Source: Novosphingobium ovatum
GTDB lineage: Bacteria > Pseudomonadota > Alphaproteobacteria > Sphingomonadales > Sphingomonadaceae
NCBI RefSeq assembly: GCF_009909235.1
Contig: NZ_JAAAPO010000001.1
Location: 248,001-312,000, forward strand
Reading direction: 5' to 3'
Length of the DNA: 64,000 nt
A program made the translations under genes and the position numbers. Numbering within the stretch: position 1 is the first letter of the stretch; each line of letters begins with the position of its first letter. Of the stretch, positions 49,764-58,237 are shown piece by piece. The notes under the pieces are model-generated. The model was not told the DNA's origin. It saw only the letters and a list, made by a program, of their open reading frames with translations, and searched no databases.

Positions 49764-50051
49764 ATGAGCAACACCCAATCCACCGCCATCGTCCCCACCG
49801 ACAACGCCAGCCGCTATTTGCAACAGCTGTGCAAGCATTGGGGCCACAAGTTCGAGGTGACCTTTGACCCCGCGCAGGGCCGCATCGCCTTTCCCATGGG
49901 TCCGATCGAGATGCGCGCCGGTGACATGGCGCTGACCGTTACGCTGCATCCCAATCCCGACACGGATGTGGCGCGGATGCAGCAGGTGGTGGCCGATCAC
50001 CTCAACCGTTTTGCCCATCGTGAGGGGGAGCTGGTGTTCGCCTGGCAATAA
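49764..50051 (+). CDS. DUF2218 family protein
   Basis: A 95-aa protein of the DUF2218 family, with the typical TDNASRYLQQLCKHWGHKFE and FPMGPIEMRAGDMALTV stretches and C-terminal DHLNRFAHREGELVFAW. Family members often accompany siderophore or iron-related genes or PadR regulators; the function is unknown. AAAGGA lies 7 nt before the ATG. It probably forms an operon with the PadR gene. Confidence 0.88.
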   Translation: MSNTQSTAIVPTDNASRYLQQLCKHWGHKFEVTFDPAQGRIAFPMGPIEMRAGDMALTVTLHPNPDTDVARMQQVVADHLNRFAHREGELVFAWQ

Positions 50052-50165
50052 TCCGCCCGATCAAGCACCCTGTTTGACCGCCCAACGGCCAACCCGTCCT
50101 CGTGCAAGCGTATGCGCGGGCAAATGCGGGTTGGACCTGGGCGCCGCCTCGCCTAAAGGTGGGGC

Positions 50166-50606
50166 ATGATCGCTCATACCATCCAGCTGGCGCTGGCCCC
50201 GGTGTTCGTGCTGGTGGCCATTGGCAATATCATGAACATCCTGTCCACCCGTCTGGGCCGGATCGTTGACCGCGCCCGCGCCTTGCAGAAACTGCATGGC
50301 GAAACCACGGGCAAGGCGCATGATCTGGTGGTGCTGGAAATGCGCGCCGTGGATCAGCGCATCCGCCTGAATACCGAGGCGATCCGCGTGCTGGTGCTGG
50401 CCGGTTTGGGCATTGGCACCACGGTGGCGATCCTGTTTGTCGAGGAAATGTTCGATTACAAGCTGGAGCGGGTGGCCGGCGTGTTCTTCCTGCTGGCGAT
50501 CACGTTGTTGATGTGGGGGCTGTGGCTGTTCCTGCGCGAAACGCAGGTGGCGGCCTCGATCCTGCGGATTCCAGAGGATTATCTGGAATCGCACCGCGAT
50601 CTGTAA
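50166..50606 (+). CDS. DUF2721 membrane protein
   Basis: A 146-aa inner-membrane protein of the DUF2721 family. An N-terminal helix (QLALAPVFVLVAIGNIMNIL) is followed by the conserved RLGRIVDRARAL, and then two C-terminal helices (VLVLAGLGIGTTVAILFV, VAGVFFLLAITLLMWGLWLF). The function is unknown. AAGGTGG lies just upstream of the ATG. Its stop codon directly abuts the stop of the convergent XpaC-like gene. Confidence 0.88.
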   Translation: MIAHTIQLALAPVFVLVAIGNIMNILSTRLGRIVDRARALQKLHGETTGKAHDLVVLEMRAVDQRIRLNTEAIRVLVLAGLGIGTTVAILFVEEMFDYKLERVAGVFFLLAITLLMWGLWLFLRETQVAASILRIPEDYLESHRDL

Positions 50607-51356
50607 TCAGTCTGCCGTCTGGCCTCCGTCTCCATACCGATAGTCCAGATAGCGCGAATGCACCGCCAGCCGGTCCATCGCCGGGGTGCTGGCGCTGTGG
50701 TGAAAGCCGTCCAACTCGCCCGCGATGCGTGACAGGCCATTGGCCAGCGCGGCATCAGGGCTGGTCCCGGCATGGGGCGTGGCGCGCAGATCGGGCGGCA
50801 CCTGCGCATAGGCGGTGATCAGTTCGGGAAGGTCATCCGACAACAGCTTGCGCAATTGCGCGGCCTCTGGCGCGGTATCGGGCACGCCGCCCAGCCGCCC
50901 GCCCAGATCGGACAGGCGCGCGCCGATCTGATCGGCCAACCCTTGCGCCGGGGCGGGCAGGGCGATGCGTTGCGCATTCAGCCACAGCGCCGTCTTACCC
51001 GCCAGTTCGGGCAGGGGATCGCCGCGCGCCTGATCGGGTGAGGTGACCACCACGGGCGCGGCCATGCGCTGTGCCCGGCGCATCGCCCGCCACAGCCAGA
51101 TCGCCACCCCGGCGGCCACCGCCACCAACGCCACCCCCAGCGCCAACGCCATCATCAGCAACAGCGGCGAGAGCAGCAGCAATATGCCCAGCACCGCCAC
51201 CACGGCAAAGGGCCCGCGCAGGCGAAAGCTTTTGGCATAGACCACGCCGCCTGCGCCGCCACCCCTTCGCCGCCCGCCGCCGCGCTGCGCGTTCAGGCTG
51301 GCGCGGGCGGCGCGCAGGATGGCGTCACTGTCATGCGAAGGCGGTCGGTCGCGCAT
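50607..51356 (-). CDS. XpaC-like membrane protein, partner of TelA
   Basis: A 249-aa protein with a Gly/Arg-rich cytoplasmic start (residues 1-45), two hydrophobic helices (about 48-90) and a helical C-terminal domain. It lies 4 nt after the telA stop in the same direction. In many bacteria telA is paired with an XpaC-type gene (named for 5-bromo-4-chloroindolyl phosphate hydrolysis), and the order and topology here fit that pair. Sequence similarity is weak by eye, so the name rests mainly on context. Confidence 0.62.
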   Translation of the reverse strand: MRDRPPSHDSDAILRAARASLNAQRGGGRRRGGGAGGVVYAKSFRLRGPFAVVAVLGILLLLSPLLLMMALALGVALVAVAAGVAIWLWRAMRRAQRMAAPVVVTSPDQARGDPLPELAGKTALWLNAQRIALPAPAQGLADQIGARLSDLGGRLGGVPDTAPEAAQLRKLLSDDLPELITAYAQVPPDLRATPHAGTSPDAALANGLSRIAGELDGFHHSASTPAMDRLAVHSRYLDYRYGDGGQTAD

Positions 51357-51360
51357 GGGC

Positions 51361-52572
51361 TTACCGCTCGGCGGTCAACAGGTCGGGCGGCGTGTCGGCC
51401 AGCGCCTTGGCCGCCGTGGAGCCATCGGCACGGGCGATATAGGCGCGCGACTTCTCCACCTCGGCCGACAGGGTGTTGACCGTCTGCTTCATCGCGTCCA
51501 ACGCCTTGATCTTGAACGTGTCGATGCCATCCATCGTCTCATAGATATTGGCAAAGGCGCGTTGCAGCGTCTCGAGCGGGATGGTGCTGCTGGCGGCCTG
51601 CTGGTGGATCGCGCCGGTCTGTTCCTTCAGCAATTGGCTGGTGGAATCGATGATGTTGGCGGTGGTGGTGTTCAGCGCCGTGATCTGTTGCAGCACCAGC
51701 CTTTGCCCGGCCAGCGCCTGCGATACGGTGACGGCGGTGCGCAGCGCGGCGATGGTGGTGGTGCTGGCGCGGTCCACACCCTTGATCAGTTCGACATTGC
51801 TGCGTTTGACCAGATCCAGCGCCAGATAGCCCTGAATGGTCACCGCCATCTGCGTCAACAGATCCTGCGCGCGCTGGCGGGTATAGAACAGTGCGCTTTC
51901 CCGCACAGCCTTGGCCTTGGCGGGGTCGGCAATGTCCAGCTCGGCGGCCTTGGCCTCCAGCACCGCGTCCAGCCGGCGCGAGATGTGGATCATCTGCTCC
52001 AACTGGCCCATGGCCTCCCACAGCTTGCCACGTTCAACATCGATGGCCGCGTTGTCCTTCAGCAATTCGTCCTTGCCACTGGCCAGCCGGTCCAGAATGG
52101 CGCGGATATGCCCCTGCGCGCTGACATAGCCGTCAAAATAGCGCCGCATGCCGCCGGGCACCGGGATAAAGCCCAGCAGTTTGCGCGATTTGCCCGCCTT
52201 GGCCGGGTCCAGATCCTCGATCGTGCGCCGCAGTTCGACCAGCGCGGTCGAAACGCCATCCTCCTTGTCCATGGCACGCACCGGGCGGTCCAGAAAGCGG
52301 TTGGAGAGACCAGCGGCGGCGGCAATCTCGGTCCGGCCCATGTTGGTCAACTGATCGACGCGGGCGGAAAATTCGGGCGAATGCGGCCCCTGCGCCAACA
52401 GATCGGTGACAAAGCTGTCGACCTTGGCGTCCAGTTTGGCGGTCTGCTCCGCGTTCAGCGGGACCAGCCCGGCGGCCTGCGCGGGGGCGATGGGCGCGAC
52501 GGGCTGTGGCGCATCGGGCGGGGTCAGCGTGATGCGGGGCGCTGTGTCAATCTCGCCGGGCGTGGTGGCCAT
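51361..52572 (-). CDS. telA: Toxic anion resistance protein TelA
   Basis: A 403-aa largely helical cytoplasmic protein of the TelA/KlaA family (tellurite resistance on plasmids; YceH-type envelope stress roles elsewhere). Typical stretches are KLLGFIPVPGGMRRYFDGY, QGHIRAILDRLASGKDELLK, WEAMGQLEQMIHISRRLDA, and the C-terminal TVSQALAGQRLVLQQITALN with TTTANIIDSTSQLL. The N-terminal 35 residues are Pro-rich. It is operonic with the XpaC-like gene. No terB/terC-type genes are near. Confidence 0.9.
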   Translation of the reverse strand: MATTPGEIDTAPRITLTPPDAPQPVAPIAPAQAAGLVPLNAEQTAKLDAKVDSFVTDLLAQGPHSPEFSARVDQLTNMGRTEIAAAAGLSNRFLDRPVRAMDKEDGVSTALVELRRTIEDLDPAKAGKSRKLLGFIPVPGGMRRYFDGYVSAQGHIRAILDRLASGKDELLKDNAAIDVERGKLWEAMGQLEQMIHISRRLDAVLEAKAAELDIADPAKAKAVRESALFYTRQRAQDLLTQMAVTIQGYLALDLVKRSNVELIKGVDRASTTTIAALRTAVTVSQALAGQRLVLQQITALNTTTANIIDSTSQLLKEQTGAIHQQAASSTIPLETLQRAFANIYETMDGIDTFKIKALDAMKQTVNTLSAEVEKSRAYIARADGSTAAKALADTPPDLLTAER

Positions 52573-52670
52573 GGGTGGTCCGAAGCTCCTGAGGGGCGGC
52601 GCAGAAACGCGCCGCCGCGCGCAGGTGTATTACGCCACTATAGCACGTATCGCAAGAGGGCTGCGGCCCC

Positions 52671-55600
52671 TCAAGGGATCGCCTTGCCCTCGGGCTGGGT
52701 GCTGACGCGGCCGGTGCGCTCCAGCTTGCCCCAGCCGGTGCCCACGCCATGGATCGCCGCGCTGACCGCGCGCAGCACCACCGAATACATCAGCTGACGA
52801 TAGACAAAGCGTTGCGCCAGCAGCAGGAACAGCGGGAATTTCTGCCCGCGCACGTCCAGCCGATAGGCGATCCAGCCGCACACCGCGTCGATGGACGAGA
52901 ACGCCAGCCAATAGACTGTCATGCGCAGCAGGTCGGTTTCGGTCTGGGCCCAGCCGTGCTGGATGACATTGGTGATCGTGCCCAGAATCGAGATCAGCAG
53001 CGCCAGATCAATCGCGGGCGAGATGCAGGCGAACAGGATCTGGAATAGCCACGCCTGCGGAATGCCGACAAAGGCCAGACCGCTGGGCTTGCCCTTCCAC
53101 ATCACCTTGCGGTGCTTCCACAGGCATTGCAGCGTGCCATAGGACCAGCGGAACCGCTGTTTGGCCAGCGCGCGGAAGGTCTCGGGCGCTTCGGTCCAGG
53201 CGACCGCGTCCTCGTCATAGGCGACCTTCCACTTCTTGCGCTGGATGGCGATGGTCAGGTCCTGATCCTCGGCCAGCGTGTTTTCGGGATAGCCCCCCAC
53301 ATCCACCAGCGCCCGGCGGCGCCACGCGCCCACAGCCCCCGGCACCACCATGATCGCGTCCAGCCGGGTCAGCGCCTTGCGCTCGATATTCTGGGCGGTG
53401 ACATATTCCACCGCCTGCCAGCGCGTGACCAGATTGACGCGGTTGCCCACCTTGGCGTTGCCGGCCACCGCGCCGATCTTGGGATCGGTGAACCAGCGCA
53501 CCAGGCGGCTGATCGTCTCGCGCTCGAAATGGGTGTCGGCGTCCAGCGCGACGATGATTTCGCCAACCGCCAGTTGCAGCGCGGCGTTCAACGCGGCCGC
53601 CTTGCCGCCATTGGGCATGGTCATCAGCCGCACGCGCGGATGGTCACCGAAATGTTCGGCAACAATGGCGCTGGTGCGGTCCTTGGACCCGTCATCGGCC
53701 ACGATCACATCCATGTTCGGATAGTCCGATTCCAGAATGCGGCGGACCGATGCCTCGATCACCTTCTCTTCGTTGAAGCAGGGGATGATGACGGTGACGG
53801 TGGGCTGGAAATCGGGGGAGATCGCCGGGGCGCTGCGACGGCTGGGCAGCAGCGCCAGCACCACCAGCGAGACCGAGCGGAACACGCCCAGAAAGATGGC
53901 GAAGAAGAACGTCCAGTTGACCGCCAGCACCGTCGTGCTGATCGCCCAAAAGGCAAAGACATCCGCCCGCACCACCGCCAGATCATACCCTTCGAGCGGC
54001 GGCATCACCTGATCGCGCTTCAACCCGGCCAGTTCGGCAACGGTGACGATCTTGTACCCGGCATTGCGCAGGCCCACGATGATGCCGGGCAGCGCCGCCA
54101 CGGTCTGGGCGCGGTCGCCGCCGCCGTCATGCAGCAGGATGATGTTTTCGCTGCGTTGATCATTGTGCGACATCACCTGCCGCAATGTGCGGTCAACGAT
54201 CGCCTGCGCGCCCGGTCGCTTCCAGTCGTCGGGGTCAACATGCAGGCCGACAACCGTATAGCCATGCGCCTGCGCGATCGAGGCGGGGACCAGTTCATCG
54301 GCGGTGGTGGGTTCTGCGTCACCAAAATAGGGCGCGCGGAACAGGCGCATGGACCGGCCGGTATAGGCCTCGACCAGCCTCTGCGTCGCGTTCAGCTCCA
54401 GCGAGATCGCCGTTTCGGTTGACAGCGCCATGTTGGGGTGGGTGTAGCTGTGATTGCCCAGCTCCATCCCCGATGCCACCATGCGTTGCAACAGCGCGCG
54501 ATTGGGCAGGGCGTTTTCGCCAATGACAAAGAAGGTGGCGGGCGCCTTGTACTGCTCCAGAATGTCCAGAATGCGCGGGGTCCAGATGGGGTCTGGCCCA
54601 TCGTCAAAGGTCAGCACCACCATCTTGTCGCGCGCGCCGTTGCGCCGCACCTGATAGGGCGTGGGCAGCGCGGTATATTGCATGTCGGTGATCAGGTGGG
54701 TGCGCGGGTCCTGCGTGATCTGGCGCTTGCCTTCGGTCGGCGTGGCGGCGATGTGCACCAACTCGCCTTGGCCCTGCACATCGACATTGCTCTTTTGCGC
54801 CAGAGTCGAGATGTCGGTGGTGTTGGCGCCGCGTCGCCAGTCGCGCAAGGTGGTCCAAAAGCCCGGATCCTCTGACCCCAATCGCCACAGCGCGATATTC
54901 GTCAGGCCCAATTGCTTGAGGATGCGCATCTGGTTCCAACTGGCGGCGGCATCCAGCAGCCACACATCATGCCGCTTGTCGTCCTCCAGAAACGAGAAGC
55001 CGGTGTTGCCGCTGGCCTTGTCAAACACCGGCATGGTGCTGGAATCATGGGCCGAGAGCAGCGCTTCCTCGATGGTCAGCGACTGTGCCTCCTTCTCGCC
55101 GTGCCAGTCATAGGCATAGGAGCCAAGGGCAACGATCACCTTGTCCGTCGGGATGCCGCGCGTGGCATTGGCGACCTTTTGCGCGAACCAGCCATTGGAC
55201 GCGATCGGGCCGGGCGTGCCTGTCATCCAGTGCTCGTCATAGGCCATCAGGATGATCTTGTCGGCCACCTTGGCGAAATCGGCCGGCGACCAGCCTTCGC
55301 CCTGCATCATCAGCGTGACCGCCGTGATCCGCCCGTCGGCATTCAGCGCTTTTTCCGCCTCGCCGATAAAGTCGCGGTAGAGCGGCATGTCCTCGGGCTT
55401 CAAATCCTCGAAGTCGAAGATCACCCCGCCGTCGTTGTTGCGCGCCAGATAGGCGCGCAGTTCGGCAATGACGGTGCGGCGCTTTGCCGAACTGCGCAAC
55501 AGGGCCGAACCGGCGGCGGCGTTGAAGGATTCATCCACGGTGTTCTGAAACACCGACATCACCAGCGGGCGGTGCAGGCTGGAATGGATGATGCGGCGCA

Positions 55601-56012
55601 TGGGGCCGTTTTCGTTCACCGACAGATGCCCGGACGGCGTCAGCGACATCGTCGTGGGGGCGACCCAATCCAGCTGATTGATGTTGCGCGCCAGCGACAG
55701 CGCGCTGGTTTCAGACCAGGTGGGATAAAAACCGACGGTGATCGGCTTGGACTTGGGCCCCAATTGGCTGTTGCGGGGCGGGGCTTGGAACAGGCGCGTA
55801 ATGGCGTGAGACAGGTTCGACACCTGCGCCCGCAGACGCAGCGGTGTGCGCCGCTCGACTTCGATCGGCAAAGGCGCGGGGGCGGGCACCGACACCACCG
55901 TCGAGGCAAATGCGATGGCCGCCACCAACAGTGCCAGCAGTCCGGCAAAAATCAGACGCCGCGTGCGCTTGCGCCGCTTGCCCGAGGGATCAAAGAAAAT
56001 CGCTTTTGCCAC
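52671..56012 (-). CDS. Three-domain polysaccharide enzyme: GH18-like domain, NodB deacetylase and processive GT2
   Basis: A 1113-aa membrane protein. A basic N-terminal tip and one helix (about 20-42) lead to a GH18-like domain (about 90-415: ITVGFYPTW, VIFDFEDLKPEDM, ILMAYDEHW). A NodB deacetylase domain follows (about 465-680: VVLTFDDGPDPIWTPRIL, GNHSYTHPNM, RAPYFGD). After a helix comes a GT2 synthase (about 745-990: IIPCFNEEKVI, VADDGSKDRT, ALDADTHFE, EDQDL, QRFRW) and C-terminal helices. The QxxRW motif marks processive enzymes of the NodC/PgaC class. It could make, deacetylate and trim an N-acetylglucosamine polymer. Start: GTG at 56012 with GGA upstream. It is a stand-alone gene. Confidence 0.88.
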   Translation of the reverse strand: MAKAIFFDPSGKRRKRTRRLIFAGLLALLVAAIAFASTVVSVPAPAPLPIEVERRTPLRLRAQVSNLSHAITRLFQAPPRNSQLGPKSKPITVGFYPTWSETSALSLARNINQLDWVAPTTMSLTPSGHLSVNENGPMRRIIHSSLHRPLVMSVFQNTVDESFNAAAGSALLRSSAKRRTVIAELRAYLARNNDGGVIFDFEDLKPEDMPLYRDFIGEAEKALNADGRITAVTLMMQGEGWSPADFAKVADKIILMAYDEHWMTGTPGPIASNGWFAQKVANATRGIPTDKVIVALGSYAYDWHGEKEAQSLTIEEALLSAHDSSTMPVFDKASGNTGFSFLEDDKRHDVWLLDAAASWNQMRILKQLGLTNIALWRLGSEDPGFWTTLRDWRRGANTTDISTLAQKSNVDVQGQGELVHIAATPTEGKRQITQDPRTHLITDMQYTALPTPYQVRRNGARDKMVVLTFDDGPDPIWTPRILDILEQYKAPATFFVIGENALPNRALLQRMVASGMELGNHSYTHPNMALSTETAISLELNATQRLVEAYTGRSMRLFRAPYFGDAEPTTADELVPASIAQAHGYTVVGLHVDPDDWKRPGAQAIVDRTLRQVMSHNDQRSENIILLHDGGGDRAQTVAALPGIIVGLRNAGYKIVTVAELAGLKRDQVMPPLEGYDLAVVRADVFAFWAISTTVLAVNWTFFFAIFLGVFRSVSLVVLALLPSRRSAPAISPDFQPTVTVIIPCFNEEKVIEASVRRILESDYPNMDVIVADDGSKDRTSAIVAEHFGDHPRVRLMTMPNGGKAAALNAALQLAVGEIIVALDADTHFERETISRLVRWFTDPKIGAVAGNAKVGNRVNLVTRWQAVEYVTAQNIERKALTRLDAIMVVPGAVGAWRRRALVDVGGYPENTLAEDQDLTIAIQRKKWKVAYDEDAVAWTEAPETFRALAKQRFRWSYGTLQCLWKHRKVMWKGKPSGLAFVGIPQAWLFQILFACISPAIDLALLISILGTITNVIQHGWAQTETDLLRMTVYWLAFSSIDAVCGWIAYRLDVRGQKFPLFLLLAQRFVYRQLMYSVVLRAVSAAIHGVGTGWGKLERTGRVSTQPEGKAIP

Positions 56013-56343
56013 GCAGCTATCCGCAATAGGAGCCCGCCTGCCAACCGATTGCGACCGGGTAGGCATGGGTGCGCCGCCTTATCATTGCGCAGGGGGCAAG
56101 GCCACATGCAAAGTTGTGCGGGCGGTCGGGCGTTAGGCTCGCTTTGTCGCGTTTGCCATGGCGGCATACAGAAATTCTATCCGCCCGGTAAAATCTCTAT
56201 CTTGCCTATAGACTAATTCGCCCTCTAGGCGGGCGGCCAATCGTCCGGCATAGCGTCGCGCGCAACCTGCAGGAGGGGGCGCGGCGCCGGACGACAGGGG
56301 TGCAAGGGTGAGCCCACAAGGGCAGCCAGTAAAGGACACAAGA
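56013..56343. other. 331-nt divergent intergenic region
   Basis: No gene is supported. It lies between the divergent polysaccharide-enzyme and TauE/SafE genes and contains an AT-richer stretch at about 56170-56220 that is the likely promoter area. The ribosome-binding site AAAGGA of the permease gene is at its right end. No riboswitch fold was recognised. Confidence 0.5.
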
Positions 56344-57216
56344 ATGGCGCTGTTCCAGCATTTGGACGGATTGCATGCGATTGCCGGCTTGTTGGTCGGG
56401 CTGTTGGTGGGGCTGACGGGGGTTGGCGGCGGGTCGTTGATGACTCCGCTGCTGGTGCTGATGTTTGGCGTCAATCCGACGACGGCGGTGGGTACCGATC
56501 TGCTCTATGCCTCGGCCACCAAGATGGTGGGGTCGGGCGTCCATGGCTGGCGCGCGACGGTCGATTGGCGCATCATGCAGCGTCTGGCGCTGGGCAGCAT
56601 TCCGGCCGCGCTGTTCACCCTGCTGGTGCTTTCGCGCGTGGGGCAATTGTCCAGCGCGACCCAGGGCAAGATGATGATCGGCCTGTCGGTCATGCTGGTG
56701 ATCACCTCGGCCACGGTGTTCTTTCAGAAAAAGCTGATCGCTTATGGCATGCACCATCACCCCATCCGCACCGCGCAGCAGGCGGCGCTGGCCACCATTG
56801 CGCTGGGCGCGGTGATTGGTCTGGCGGTGTCGCTGACCTCGGTCGGGGCGGGGGCGATTGGCGTGACGGCGCTGTTGATGCTGTATCCCAATCAGCCCGT
56901 GGCGCGCATTGTGGGCACCGATATTGCCCATGCCGTGCCGCTGACGCTGGTGGCGGGGATGGGGCATTGGATCATCGGCGATGTCGATGGCGCGCTGCTG
57001 GCCAACCTGTTGATCGGTTCGGTGCCGGGCGTGATCGTGGGCAGCCTGATCTCCAGCCGTGCGCCTGACCGGGTGCTGCGTGTGCTGCTGGGCATGGTGC
57101 TGGCCGTTTCGGCCTGGCAGCTCTATCTCAAGGCCAGCAAGGCCGTTGCCGCCAAGGACAAGCCGGCCGCCAGTGCCGCCGCCAGCGCCGCACCGGCCAC
57201 CGCCACCTCGCGTTAA
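56344..57216 (+). CDS. TauE/SafE-family sulfite/anion permease
   Basis: A 290-aa inner-membrane protein with about eight helices of the TauE/SafE (DUF81) family. The paired repeats are visible: GLLVGLLVGLTGVGGGSLMT with NPTTAVGTDLLYASATK, and GLAVSLTSVGAGAIGVTALL with VARIVGTDIAHAVPLTLVAG. Members move sulfite, sulfoacetate or related anions, some probably inward. Its position 114 nt before cysDNC-cysQ suggests a role in sulfate or sulfite handling. The C-terminal 30 residues are Ala/Lys-rich and likely cytoplasmic. Start: ATG at 56344 after AAAGGA. Confidence 0.9.
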   Translation: MALFQHLDGLHAIAGLLVGLLVGLTGVGGGSLMTPLLVLMFGVNPTTAVGTDLLYASATKMVGSGVHGWRATVDWRIMQRLALGSIPAALFTLLVLSRVGQLSSATQGKMMIGLSVMLVITSATVFFQKKLIAYGMHHHPIRTAQQAALATIALGAVIGLAVSLTSVGAGAIGVTALLMLYPNQPVARIVGTDIAHAVPLTLVAGMGHWIIGDVDGALLANLLIGSVPGVIVGSLISSRAPDRVLRVLLGMVLAVSAWQLYLKASKAVAAKDKPAASAAASAAPATATSR

Positions 57217-57218
57217 GC

Positions 57219-57262
57219 GCTTTTCCCCCTGTGCCCCAGCCGTGGCTATGGGGGGCAAAAGC
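57219..57262. repeat. Hairpin with T-rich left and A-rich right arm after the TauE/SafE gene
   Basis: GCTTTTCCCCC (57219-57229) pairs with GGGGGGCAAAAGC (57250-57262), with one bulge. It lies 2 nt after the permease stop. The U-tract is in the left arm, unlike a standard terminator, so it may protect the transcript end or only partly terminate. Confidence 0.45.
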
Positions 57263-57279
57263 AGGATTTGTTTGCGCGG

Positions 57280-57298
57280 CCTGCCCCCATCGGGCAGG
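57280..57298. repeat. Short hairpin in the cysD leader
   Basis: Perfect 7-bp arms CCTGCCC and GGGCAGG with loop CCATC lie 32 nt before the cysD ATG. There is no T-tract after it. It might affect cysD expression, but chance is possible in GC-rich DNA. Confidence 0.3.
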
Positions 57299-57330
57299 GC
57301 GCGCTGCATTGTAGATGTAATGGAAGACTG

Positions 57331-58236
57331 ATGTCCAAGACCCTGACCCATCTGGAACGACTGGAAGCGGAAAGCATCCACATCATCCGCGAAGTGGTCG
57401 CCGAGGCGGAAAACCCGGTGATGCTCTATTCGGTGGGCAAGGATTCGGCCGTGATGCTGCATCTGGCGCGCAAGGCGTTCTATCCCGCCCCGCCGCCCTT
57501 CCCGCTGCTGCATGTCGACACCACGTGGAAATTCCGCGCGATGTACGAATTGCGCGACAAGATGGCCGAGCTGTCGGGCATGGACCTGCTGGTCTATCAC
57601 AACCCCGAGGCCGAAGAGCGCGGCATCAACCCGTTCGACCATGGCGCGCTGCACACCGACATGTGGAAGACCGAAGGGTTGAAGCAGGCGCTGGACAAAT
57701 ACGGCTTTGACGCGGCCTTTGGTGGCGCGCGCCGGGACGAGGAAAAGAGCCGCGCCAAGGAGCGCATTTTCTCCTTCCGCACGGCTTCGCACGGCTGGGA
57801 CCCCAAGAACCAGCGCCCGGAATTGTGGAACCTGTACAACGCCAAGAAGGCCAAGGGTGAGAGCATCCGCGTCTTTCCGATCAGCAACTGGACGGAACTG
57901 GACGTGTGGCAATATATCCACCTGAACAACATCCCCATCGTCCCGCTCTATTTCGCCGCGCCCCGCCCCACGGTCGAGCGTGACGGCATGTTGTTGATGG
58001 TCGACGACGACCGTTTTCCGCTCAAGCCCGGTGAAGAGCCGGTGATGCGCTCGATCCGGTTCCGCACGCTGGGCTGTTACCCGCTGACGGGCGCGGTCGA
58101 AAGCAGCGCCAAGACGCTGCCCGAGGTGATCCAGGAAACGCTGCTGACCACCACCAGCGAGCGGCAGGGGCGCGCCATCGACAAGGACGCTGGCGGTGCC
58201 GGCATGGAAGTGAAGAAGCAGCAGGGATATTTCTGA
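57331..58236 (+). CDS. cysD: Sulfate adenylyltransferase small subunit CysD
   Basis: With CysN makes adenosine 5'-phosphosulfate from ATP and sulfate; 301 aa, standard. The PP-loop is [19 protein letters not shown] (about residues 32-50). [38 protein letters not shown] and [12 protein letters not shown] are also present. The ATG at 57331 has GGAAG upstream. cysNC starts 1 nt after its stop. Confidence 0.97.
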   Translation: MSKTLTHLERLEAESIHIIREVVAEAENPVMLYSVGKDSAVMLHLARKAFYPAPPPFPLLHVDTTWKFRAMYELRDKMAELSGMDLLVYHNPEAEERGINPFDHGALHTDMWKTEGLKQALDKYGFDAAFGGARRDEEKSRAKERIFSFRTASHGWDPKNQRPELWNLYNAKKAKGESIRVFPISNWTELDVWQYIHLNNIPIVPLYFAAPRPTVERDGMLLMVDDDRFPLKPGEEPVMRSIRFRTLGCYPLTGAVESSAKTLPEVIQETLLTTTSERQGRAIDKDAGGAGMEVKKQQGYF

Positions 58237-58237
58237 G

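Noticed and set aside
52595..52625. GGCGGCGC/GCGCCGCC hairpin upstream of telA as a riboswitch or terminator
   Set aside because: An 8-bp GC palindrome is easily found in such DNA, and it has no T-tract or larger conserved fold.
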